NCBI RefSeq assembly: GCF_026672545.1
Contig: NZ_JAPPRJ010000001.1
Location: forward strand, 682,001 to 746,000
Direction of reading: 5' to 3'
Length of the DNA: 64,000 nt
Source of the DNA: Rhizobium sp. SL86
GTDB taxonomy: Bacteria; Pseudomonadota; Alphaproteobacteria; Rhizobiales; Rhizobiaceae
Numbering within the stretch: the stretch's first letter is position 1; the number at the start of each line of letters is the position of its first letter. Below the pieces are notes generated by a model. It did no database searches, was not told where the DNA came from, and saw only the letters and a list, made by a program, of their open reading frames with translations. The position numbers and the translations under genes are program-made. Of the stretch, positions 46,211 to 56,300 are shown piece by piece.

Positions 46211-46995
46211 TCCCGCAAGTGCTGCCGTCGTCATCATGCTGCGGAGCCTGAAGATGTATGGCATGGCCCAGGCGGTCCTGGATCTGATCGAGCAAGGAGC
46301 GCCAGCCTTCGATGCGGCCGTGCCGATCCTGTCCCAGTTGCTGAAGGCTGAGATGGCTGAGCGCGAGGTCCGCTCCATCGCCTATCACATGATAGACTGC
46401 TCGTTTCCCCGCCTACAAGGATATCTCCGGATATGACTTCGCCGCCAGCGAGATCAACGAGGCGACCGTGCGCCAACTGCACCGATGCGAGTTCCTGGAT
46501 GGAGCACAGAACGTTGTCCTGGTCGGCGGCCCCGGCAGAGGCAAAACACATATAGCGACCGCTCTCGGCGTCCAGGCAATCGAGCATCATCGCAGAAAGG
46601 TCCGCTTCTTCTCGACCATCGAACTGGTCAATGCACTTGAGCAGGAGAAGGCCAAAGGCAAGGCCGGTCAGATCGCCGAAGCCCTGGTCCGTCTCGACCT
46701 GTTGATCCTCGATGAGCTCGGATACCTTCCGTTCAGCGCCTCGGGCGGCGCATTGCTCTTCCACCTGCTGAGCAAGCTTTACGAGCGCACCAGCGTCATC
46801 ATCACCACCAATCTCAGCTTCAGCGAATGGGCGACCGTCTTCGGCGACGCCAAGATGACCACCGCTCTGCTCGACCGCCTGACCCACCGTTGCCACATCC
46901 TGGAAACAGGAAACGACAGCTTCCGCTTCAAGGCCAGCTCGGCCGCAGCGGCACAGAAGAGAGGAGAAAAGGCCAGCCCATTGACCAAAGCCTGA
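46200..46995 (+). pseudogene. istB: istB of the second element, frameshifted
   Basis: The 5' part (46200-46436) codes for RHDPASAAVVIMLRSL through EVRSIAYHM, and the rest continues in another frame from about 46400 ([20 protein letters not shown]) to 46995 with Walker [10 protein letters not shown] and Walker [11 protein letters not shown]. The break is between HM and RFPAY, where the sequence ATGATAGACTGCTCG seems to hold one base more than the normal codons. A sequencing error or real mutation both fit. The ATPase is probably non-functional. Confidence 0.8.
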
Positions 46996-47120
46996 TCAGA
47001 AAACCATACTTAGAGGTGGCTCACTTCTCGGTGGAAAAACTGGCTCAGTTCCCCGTGGAAACCAACACATACTCGACGTTAAACAGCACGTTTTCTACCC
47101 ATCAGCATTTTGGCGGGACG

Positions 47121-48020
47121 TCACGGGGATGAAACCTGTCTTGCGAAGATCGAGAAGCAGGGGCCGCCTCTGTGATGGGGTTCTTCGTCAAGAACGGTTA
47201 TCTCGCTATACCCCAAGTGCGACAGCAGTGCCAGAATCTCATCCCGCTGTAGCCAATAGTGCCTGTCCTTCATGCCGCCGCAGAAGGATGCGTTGGTATT
47301 GGCAAGCTGATACCCCCGCTCATGATAACGAACGTCCATGCCCGCAATGTTACGAACCTCGACGTTTCCGCTGAAGGGACGATAACGAACATCCGACTTG
47401 GGCATCGCCGTCTCGTCGAAGAAGTGCGTCCAGATGAAAACGGACTTTGCGCGCGCGGCCAACAGACGCAGGAATTCACCGGGATCCGGCATGTGATAGA
47501 GGACACCCGAGGCGAGTGCGAAATCATAGCTGATCTCCTGATCGCGCAGCCAGGCCTGTGCGTCTCCCAGATGGAAGGATGCCCTGTCCAGCTTCAGGAT
47601 CTCCTTGGTCACAAGGCAGCGAAGGAAGCAGAGCTTGTTTGCCTCGACCGCATCAATGGACTGCGCACCATGCGCGCTCAGCATGTAGGTATGCATGCCT
47701 TCGAGCGGTCCGATCTCCAACACACGCTTGCCTTCGATCGACCCATAGGCTTCGAGTGCTGCAATGATGCGACCATCGGCAAACAGGGGCACATTGCCGG
47801 CCGACACGCCGGCGTCCGGCGGGAAGGATGAACTCCAGCCGGGCAGAGAATCGATCGCGTTCTGAAAGGCCGGATGGCGCATCTCGTACTGGCTGAACCC
47901 GCCCTCGCCGTTATCCCCCTGCAAGGCGCCAAGAATGGTGGCGTCAGACTGCTCAGCCGCCGTCTTTTTCCTCGAACTGCCTAATCGTGTACGAACGCCA
48001 CGGATGACATCATCAAACAT
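47121..48020 (-). CDS. SAM-dependent methyltransferase (DUF1698-like)
   Basis: A 299-residue methyltransferase with the SAM motif VLEIGPLEGMHTYML, a later acidic motif DFALASGVLYHMPDPGEFL, and a C-terminal part with several His/Tyr residues. Related proteins methylate small molecules or act on cmo5U-type and lipid substrates. It follows rkpH by 72 bases on the same strand, so it probably belongs to the capsule-lipid operon and may modify its product. The ATG at 48020 begins the frame. Ends 53 bases from the second IS. Confidence 0.78.
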   Translation of the reverse strand: MFDDVIRGVRTRLGSSRKKTAAEQSDATILGALQGDNGEGGFSQYEMRHPAFQNAIDSLPGWSSSFPPDAGVSAGNVPLFADGRIIAALEAYGSIEGKRVLEIGPLEGMHTYMLSAHGAQSIDAVEANKLCFLRCLVTKEILKLDRASFHLGDAQAWLRDQEISYDFALASGVLYHMPDPGEFLRLLAARAKSVFIWTHFFDETAMPKSDVRYRPFSGNVEVRNIAGMDVRYHERGYQLANTNASFCGGMKDRHYWLQRDEILALLSHLGYSEITVLDEEPHHRGGPCFSIFARQVSSP

Positions 48021-48092
48021 CGAATTCGTTACCTGTTGTCCGGGGACGGACTACTTGCCTCGTAACATGTCCAAACCATGATGGGTCTTCCA

Positions 48093-48929
48093 TTACTGCG
48101 ATCCGTCCGTCAAATTTGTGTCGGTGGTCTTGGTCTTTGCCGTGCGCCAAAGGTGGAGCGATTGCAAGAGAGGTTCGAGGGCCGGAGATGTCCGGGCAAG
48201 CACAGTCAGCAAGAGCCCGAAATTGACTTCATCCTTGCCAGCCTCCATGCCCGCCAGAATGCGCTCTGCCACCTTGTCGGCCGGCCAGGGTTTTGATCCT
48301 CCCATGAAGAGACGGGCAGCTTCCGGCCGCAGCGGCAATTCGGCCTGCAGTTGCGGCGTATCCGTGTCCGGCGGGAAGCAGATCGAAACCTGGATGCCGG
48401 CGGGTTTCGCTTCCAGACGCAGAGACGATGCAAATGCCCGCAAGGCAGCCTTCGAGGCGCAATAGGCCGCATAACCCGGTATTCCGACAAAGGCCGCACC
48501 CGACGAGACAATCATGATCCTGCCGTGTCCCCGCAGGCGCATGCGAGTATAGACAGCGCGAACGCTGTTTGCGACGCCAAGCAGGTTCGTCCGGATTTGA
48601 CGATCAAAATCCTCCACGGGCTGTTCGTGGAAAAACTTGGGGCAGACGATGCCGGCGGACGCAATCAGTGCCCCGGCCTCTCCAGCAACGTCTTCGCATT
48701 CGGTCACCGCCTGATCCAGCCGCCGCGGGTCCATAACGTCTGCAGCGACCACCAAGACAGTGTTCTGCGCGGCGCCGAGCGCCAAGAGATCATCGCGGGC
48801 GCGTTGCAATCTGGCGGGATCGCGAGCGATCAGCGAGACCCGCCCGCCGCGCCGAACCAGCTTTTCTGCCAACGCATAACCGATGCCGCTCGATCCACCG
48901 GTAATGATGGTATGTCCGGAAATGGACAC
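48093..48929 (-). CDS. rkpH: Short-chain reductase, RkpH-like
   Basis: A 278-residue SDR with TGGSSGIG (residues 9-16), catalytic Ser in IVSSGAAFVG and Tyr-Lys in YAAYCASKAALRAF. Its sequence also resembles 3-ketodihydrosphingosine reductase. It should reduce the keto group left by the oxoamine synthase. A GTG start at 48929 is used, next to the upstream stop (48931), so it is translationally coupled. It corresponds by position to rkpH of Sinorhizobium. Confidence 0.85.
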   Translation of the reverse strand: MSISGHTIITGGSSGIGYALAEKLVRRGGRVSLIARDPARLQRARDDLLALGAAQNTVLVVAADVMDPRRLDQAVTECEDVAGEAGALIASAGIVCPKFFHEQPVEDFDRQIRTNLLGVANSVRAVYTRMRLRGHGRIMIVSSGAAFVGIPGYAAYCASKAALRAFASSLRLEAKPAGIQVSICFPPDTDTPQLQAELPLRPEAARLFMGGSKPWPADKVAERILAGMEAGKDEVNFGLLLTVLARTSPALEPLLQSLHLWRTAKTKTTDTNLTDGSQ

Positions 48930-48930
48930 C

Positions 48931-50322
48931 TCACGCCCCTGCCAGCAGGCGCGCGATTTCCGACCGGTCGAGCGAGGCAATGCCGAAATTCTCATCCACC
49001 AGCTTCGACAGGCACGCCGCGGTCTTGGCAATCGCCTCATCCATCTGCGCCCTCGTGTGTTCGCTGGTGATGAAGAACCGCAGACGAGCCTGCCCTTCAG
49101 GCACTGCCGGATGGATGATGGGCAGCGCATTCACACCAACCGCCAGCAGGTCGTTCGACAGGCGTGCCGCTCGGATCGAATCGCCGATCAGGACCGGCAC
49201 CACCGAGAATCCCTGGCTTAGGCCGGTATCCAGCCCGGCCTTGCGCGCCTGCTCGAGAAAATAGGCCCCGTTGGAGCGTAGACGCCGGACGCGTTCCGAC
49301 TCCCGGTTGAGGATGTCGAGGCTCGCGCTTGCCGCTGCCGCAAGCGGAGGCGACAGACCAACGCTGTAGACGAAACCGCCGGCGGTGCCCTTCAGCACCG
49401 TCACAAGCGCCTCGCTGCCGGCAACATAGCCGCCACAGCTCGACGTGGTCTTTGACAGCGTGCCGCACCAGATATCGACCCGTCTCGGATCGATGCCGAA
49501 ATGTGTGTGGGTACCGTGGCCATCCTCACCCAGCACGCCAAGCGAATGCGCCTCGTCCACCATCAGCCAGAATCCGTAACGATCGCGCAGTTCCACAAGC
49601 GCCGGCAGATCGGCGACATCACCATCCATGGAGTAGATGCCCTCGACAATGACAAGCATGCGCCGGAAGCGGCCGTCAAACGTCGACAGCAATTCGTCGA
49701 GGTGTGCCATGTCATTGTGCCGGAAAAATCGCCGCGCGGCGCCCGACAGGCGGATTCCGGTGAGAATACTGTTGTGGATCAGTTCATCATGGATGACGAT
49801 GTCGTCCGGCCCTAAGAGCGTGCCGATGGCTGTCACATTGGTCAGATAGCCGCTGACGAAGACAACAGCATCCTCGGCCTGATACAGGGACGCAATCCTC
49901 GATTCGAGCTGCCCGTGGACCGGCCTCTCTCCCGCGACCAGACGGCTGGCGGAGGCCGAGATCCCGTAGCGTTCGACCGCCTCCTTGACCTTCTCAGCAA
50001 GATAGGGATGGCGATTGGTGCCGAGATAGTCATAAGAGGCGAAATTGATGAGACGGGCACCGCCGATTTCCGTCGTCGCGCCGGCTCCAACGTCATGGGT
50101 TCGATAAAACGGATTTGCCACCTTCACAAGGTCGCCGGCAACCTTCTGGATCTGGACCTGCTTGTACTCCGGAAGCTCTTCGAAACGCGGCGGCTGGCGC
50201 TTGGGAACCTCACGCTGATCCACCTCGTCCATCGAACGGGAAAGGCCTCGCATCTGTGCCAGAAGCGCGTTACGCCGTCCCTGCTGCATGCGCGCGGATG
50301 ATAAACTCGATTTTTCCGTCAC
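48931..50322 (-). CDS. rkpG: Alpha-oxoamine synthase, RkpG-like
   Basis: A 463-residue PLP enzyme of the 8-amino-7-oxononanoate/2-amino-3-ketobutyrate/serine palmitoyltransferase family: DEAHSLGVLGEDGHG (His and Asp for PLP), the Lys Schiff-base site in GTLSKTTSSCGG, and the ordinary fold. It condenses an acyl thioester with an amino acid and loses CO2, giving an amino-ketone. An extra 60-residue N-terminus is absent from BioF. GTG start at 50322 overlaps the PKS stop by four bases, so it is coupled to it. In Sinorhizobium the homologous RkpG is needed for K-antigen. Confidence 0.88.
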   Translation of the reverse strand: MTEKSSLSSARMQQGRRNALLAQMRGLSRSMDEVDQREVPKRQPPRFEELPEYKQVQIQKVAGDLVKVANPFYRTHDVGAGATTEIGGARLINFASYDYLGTNRHPYLAEKVKEAVERYGISASASRLVAGERPVHGQLESRIASLYQAEDAVVFVSGYLTNVTAIGTLLGPDDIVIHDELIHNSILTGIRLSGAARRFFRHNDMAHLDELLSTFDGRFRRMLVIVEGIYSMDGDVADLPALVELRDRYGFWLMVDEAHSLGVLGEDGHGTHTHFGIDPRRVDIWCGTLSKTTSSCGGYVAGSEALVTVLKGTAGGFVYSVGLSPPLAAAASASLDILNRESERVRRLRSNGAYFLEQARKAGLDTGLSQGFSVVPVLIGDSIRAARLSNDLLAVGVNALPIIHPAVPEGQARLRFFITSEHTRAQMDEAIAKTAACLSKLVDENFGIASLDRSEIARLLAGA

Positions 50323-53300
50323 GCCTCACCCACAGTCTTGCGCGCGGCATCCAGGTGCTGCGAAGCGAGAGCCTCGATCTCTTGATGCGGCAACTCTTCG
50401 TCCTCGCTATCGTTCTGGCGCATGACACGCTCATAAAGCTTTCGCACGACATGATCCACCGTCGTCGTGTCGCCAAGACCCGTCAGCGGCATGTCGACAC
50501 CCGTCCGATCCTTGAAGCTCATGCTGAGCTCCACGGCCATCAAGCTGTCGAGACCGGCATCCTTGAGAACCTTGTTGCGGGTGATGGCGCCTTCCGAAAT
50601 GCGCAGAACATTCGCCATTTCGCTTGCCACGAGCTTGAACAGAAGATCCATGGCCTCCGCTTCGCTCTTGTCCGCAACCAACTGCGCAAGGTCGATCGTA
50701 TCAGAACCGGCAGCCGTTCCCGCCACCAACTGGCGCAGCGGAATCTCGAACAACGGCGTGTTGACGAGCTGCAGCGTCTTTGCAGCCTGCCAATCGATGG
50801 GCGAACAGATCACGACGCCACCATCCACCGTTCCGGGGTCGACTGCCATGTAATGCTCGACAAAGGCCAAGGCTGTCGCTGCCTTCATTGAGGAATTGCC
50901 AAGCCTGCGGCTCAGAACATCGTTCACAGATGCATTGTGCGCGAGGTAACCCGTGTCCGCGATCGCACCGAAACCGACCGCTAAGCCCGGAAGCCCCTCC
51001 TGGCGTCTCCTGCGCGCCAACCCTTCCAGGTAACCGTTTGCCGCAACGTAATTGGCCTGGCCCGGATTGCCGACGAGGGTGGTCGCAGACGAGAACATCA
51101 GGAAATAATCGAGCGCATCTTCGCGGGTCGCCCGGTCGAGGTTCGCCGCACCGGCCGCCTTGACAGCAATGACCGTCTCGAACCGTTCTCGGGTGAGGTT
51201 GCCGACCAGCGCATCGTCCAACACCATGGCGGCATGCACGACACCCTTGATCGGCGCGCGTTTGCGCAGAGTTTGCAGCAGTTCCTCAACGGCTGAGGCA
51301 CTCGTCACATCGCAAGCATAACACGAGGCGTTGACGCCCTTGTCCTGCCATGTCCGCATGGCTGCCGCGGTCTCGTCATCCGCAACACCCCGCCGCGTGA
51401 CAAGCGCGATCTCTCGGGCGCCCCGTGCCACCAGCCATTCCGCCGCCGCAAGCCCGAAGCCCCCAATGCCGCCCACGACAATGTGAAGGCCGATTGGAGG
51501 AAGCGGTTGCAGGGACGCGGGCTTGCGTGCCACGGGATGTTTGCCCAGCACCGGAGGTTCGATGACGATCTTTCCGACATGGCCGGCATTCTGCATCAAG
51601 CGGAAGGCATCGCCGATCTCGTCGTGCTGGAACCGGCGGTAGGGAAGCGGTGCCAGTTTCCCCTCGGCAAAGAGTTGTCCCAGGGTTTCGAAGATTTCCT
51701 TCGTCAGGGCTGGAGCCTTCAGCGGCAACTGGTCGGCATCGATACCGAAGTAGCTGACGTTCCGGCGGAAGGGCCGAAGGCCGATCTTGCGATCCGCATA
51801 GTAGTCGCGCTTGCCCAGTTCGAGGAACCGTCCGAATGGTTTGACGAGGCCAATGCTCTGCTCCATCGCATCGGAGAAGAGCGAGTTCAGAACCATGTCA
51901 ACGCCTTCGCCGCCGGTCACGCGTTTGACGTCTGCCACGAAGGAAAGCGAGCGGGAGTTGAAGACGTGCTCGACACCGAGCATCTTCAGATAGGCCTTTT
52001 TCTCTTCGCTTCCGACGGTGGCAATCACAGTGAGGTCGAGGGCACGGGCGATCTGGATGGCCGCGAGACCAACGCCTCCCGCTGCACCATGCACCAGCAG
52101 GGTCTCCCCTGCCTGCGCACGGGCAAGGACGACGATGGCATACCACGCGGTGAGGAAGGTGACGGGAACAGTCGCTGCGGCCTTCAGATCAATTTCCGCC
52201 GGAACCTTGGCAAGTCCCGCCCGCGAAATGACGGCGTGGGTGGAGAATGCGGCCGGGCCAATCCCCATCACAGCATCGCCAACCTTCAGGTCAGACACCG
52301 CCGCGCCGATGGCTGCGACGCGACCGGACAGTTCCATGCCGATGGTTGCACCGGCAAATCCTTCTTCAAGAGCTTCTTCCGGCAGCAGGCCCATGGCCCA
52401 CATGACATCACGGAAATTCAATCCGGCGGCGGCGACTTCCACGACAACCTGATCGGCCTCCGGCTGCGGCAGATCACACGCTTCCCAGTAAAGGGCATCG
52501 ACACGCGACGGCGTGCGTTGGCGGATCGTTGCGGCGGGATAACGGGTGGTCAACAAATTGCCGCGGGAAAGAGCGCCTTCCACCGCACGGATCTCGCGGA
52601 TGTCGTCTCCCCCGGCACCGATAATCCATTCCCGGCTCTGATCGAGAGCGGCAAGCATCAATGCCCTATCAACTTCGGCTTCCGCAGCATCGAACAGAAA
52701 GATGTCAAGGCTTTCCAGCTCATTCTGCAGAACACGCGCCAACGACCACAAGCCGACATTGATCGGCGACACCGGAGCACTCATGCCCGGCGCGGAACGG
52801 CCGATCGGCGCTCCGCCTTGCAACAGCAACACCAGGTGTGTCGACGATTTGCGGTTCTGCTCCTCGACCACCTGATGCAGGGTCCGGGCGAAATGCGTCA
52901 GCTTCCAGCTGTCGTCCGTCAGATCGCGACTTGGCGCGCCATCGTCAACGCCCCTTGCATAAACGAAGGTGATCCGGCGGTCCCTGGCCTGCGACAGAGA
53001 GGAGACGATCGCTGCCGCAAGGCTTTCGGCATCCTGATCCAGCGCGATGCTCGCACCGTCTGCCTCGACCGTCGATCCAGACACCAGGAGAACATGATCT
53101 CCACTGCTCGGCAGTGATCCCGTAACGATGTCGTTCGCTCGCGTGTCGATGATGTTGACCGGCCCATACGGACCCTCGACGGTCTGCGTAGCGTCAGCGT
53201 CGAGACCGATCGCAGCGAGATGACGCTTCCACTCGCGGGTGGTTGCCAGATGCCCGAGATGCAGGTCGGCCAGCACCCCGCCATCATCCTGGTCCGCAGC

Positions 53301-56300
53301 AACACCGTTCATGAAATCGTTGATGAGCGAGGAAGCGCTTTCGGCAATCAGAAGGCGCGCGCCGGCGGCAACGATTGACCGGACGGCAGACATGTTCGTT
53401 TCATCATTGATGATCAGCTGCGCATACCGGTCAGAGGACGCGTAGACGGCATCGTAGACCTTTGCCGCCTCCAGAGACTTGACGATCTCGATCCGCGGAT
53501 TGTCCTGGAACAGGATCTCCAGCGAGCGGCGCAGTTCGTCGTCAGGCTCGAACACCGCAAGGCGCCCCGCGAGCGGCTCCAGCAGATCCAGAACGCGCTG
53601 GACAAGATACGGCGCCGTCGCGCCGATCTGGACAAGCGTCAGGGGGCGGAATCCGGTGTTCTTTGCCAGCGTTTCAACCGCATTGACGAGAAGCGCATTA
53701 CGCCACTCGGCAGCAGCAGAACGTTGCCGCAAGTAGTCCGCCGTTGCAGAGGTCGGTGCAACCGGAGCCTCCGTCGACGCAACAGTGCCACGATCAAGCC
53801 TTGCCATCATCGCAGCACGAATGCTCGCGACAGCCACAGCCTCGGCGCCACGGTCCGGGCGATCCGCTTCAAACTCGCGCAGAAGTTCGGCAACCTCGGG
53901 AAGATCGATATCCCCTGCCAGGCGCCAGCCATCGTCCATCGACGCAGCCAGTCCGGCGCTCTGCAGGATCGACAGGCAGGTGGACAGGAAAACTCGTGCT
54001 TCCTGCGGCGCAGACGCGGTCGAGATGATGCCATCCGCATTCACCGCGCCCATCGAGATATCAAGGCAGCTGCGCAACACGGCCGCCTGCAAAAGCAGGC
54101 TGGAATCGTCAGGCTCCGGAGAACCCGCCAGCGAAATCAAAGGCTGTGACACCGTAACCGGCGCATTCAGGACGTTTCCGTTCCACGGCAGGACTTCGTA
54201 ATGGAAGCCAAGCGACGGGATTGAACGGTGCTGGCGAAGGGATGTCCTGCGGAAGCGGCAATCCTCGATAACGAGGACGGCATTGCCATCCTGATCCGTC
54301 AACTGGAAACGGGCCTTGATGGAATGGGCGCTGAACTTCTGAATCTCGATCAGGGCGCCATGAATATCGGCACCAGGTGAAAGAAGATGAATGACGCCGA
54401 AGCGGACCGGGATGTAGGGAGAGCCCTGCGCATCCCCCGACAGTCGATCGAACAACCCGACCAGACCGTGGAAGGCCGCGTCGAGCGACATGGGGCTCAC
54501 AGCCCATTCGAGAAGCGGATGCGCCGGATCGGCGGCCGGCGCTAGGCGCGCGACGATCCTGGAACCACCATCCGTCGCGGCTTCGTTGAGACGCTGGAAG
54601 CTGGGGCCGTAATCGAGACCGAAAGCGGCCGCAATGGCGTAGATTCGATCCTTGCTGATCCGGTCAGCCGTAACCTGATGTGCATCGAAGATATCGGACG
54701 CTTGGGCATCCACCATTTTCTGGCAGCGCGCAACGGCATGCAGCGTCCAGTCATCGTCCGACAGTCTCTCGCGCGAGCGGATCTCGATCACACCCGTTTC
54801 TGCCGAAACAATGGTGGAAAGTTCAAGGAGCTTGTCATCGAGCGGCAGCGGATTGAGCAGTTCGACATTGGTCAGCGTCACCTGATCGGTGCGAAGATGC
54901 TGCCGCGCGACCTGAAGCGCGATTTCCACCAGACCGGCACCGGGCATGATCGCCCGCCCCTCGACCACATGCTCCGCAAGATCCGGAAACAGCGCAGCAT
55001 CGATGTGGTTCTTCCAGGCTCCCGCGTTGGGATCGACCCGCCATCCGGCCAGCGTATAAGGCCGGGCGTTACGTCCGAAGAGGTCGTAGGTATCCGTTGT
55101 TGCCGGAACGGTCAGGGTCTCAGGCTCAAACGGCACGCTCGGCAGATCGACATACGGAAGACGATTGAGCGAAATGCCGTCGGCACCGAACGCGAACAGA
55201 CGCGCAATGATCTGAGCAATCGGATCGGCACTGTCCTCATTGTCCTTAGAAAGCGAACTGAGCACAGGCGCATTGGCCGAATGCTCACGAACCGTCTCTT
55301 TGATGTAGTTGCTCAAAATCGGACGAGGTGAAATCTCGAGGAACAGATTGCAGCCCTCGTCCAGAGCCTTGGCGACGGCGTTGCGGAAGGCAACGGGCTC
55401 CCGGGCATTGCGCCACCAGTAGCTGGCATTCAACTTTCTGCCGGACAGGCGATCGCCTGTCACGGTGGACAGGAATTGCAGGTCACCATCATGAAGCCCG
55501 ATATCCGGCAGCGTAGCGACGAATTCCTCGCGCACGTCATCGATCAGCGGATGATGGAAGGGATATTCGATATCGAGAAGCTGGACCGCAATCTTGCGGC
55601 GACGACCGAGCGCCTTCACCTCTTCGATGCTCTGACGGGGACCGGAGAATGTGATGGAATTCCGCGCATTGACGGCGGCAACCACGACATCGGTGATGGC
55701 GTTGTCCGCAAGAAAGGCTTTGGCAACCTCCTCGCTGCACAGGGCCGCAGCCATTGTGCCGCGTCCGCGGGTCGCATGCTGGCACCGGGAACGGGCGGCG
55801 ACGACCGCAACGGCATCGACCAGGGACATGGCGCCTGCGATGTGGGCGGCGGCCACCTCACCGATGGAGTGCCCGAACACACAAGCCGGACGAATACCAG
55901 CTACTGCCAAGGCGTTTGCGGTGGCGACCTGAATCGAAAACAGCAGCGGCTGCGCAATCCGGGTGTCCGACAGCCGCTCATCCAGCGTGTCAGAAACGAG
56001 AAGCTCAACGAGCTTTTCTCCAAGATGCGTCTCGAAGAGGGCGCTCGCCGCATCGAAATGCCGTTTGAATGCCTTGCTCCTGCGATAAGCACTGACACCC
56101 ATCCCGGCCCATTGCGCACCATTGCCGGCAAACGCAAAGGCGATCTTGGTGTGCCCGGCCGGCACCTCGCCGGTCTCGATGCCGTCGACCGCTTGTGACT
56201 CGAGAAAGGCTGCAAGTCGAGCCTTCAGCTTGTCCGGCGTTGTCGGCACACCGACCAACCGATGCCGCAACAGGGTGCGTCCGCCACCGGACGCCGCAAC

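Larger units (their letters stand above)
44578..47067 (+). mobile_element. Second IS21-family element (2.49 kb)
   Basis: Ends: TGTTGTTTTCCACGCAGAAC on the left and, in reverse, TGTTGGTTTCCACGGGGAAC on the right, with a second internal GAGCC-type repeat on both sides. It carries istA and a frameshifted istB. The flanks (CCAAT left, CATAC right) show no target duplication, so it has probably been involved in a rearrangement. It lies between the pump system and the capsule-lipid operon. Confidence 0.87.

Noticed and set aside
51483..53117. Large plus-strand frames opposite rkpA
   Set aside because: They are antisense to a synthase with full catalytic motifs and have Arg/His-rich composition.
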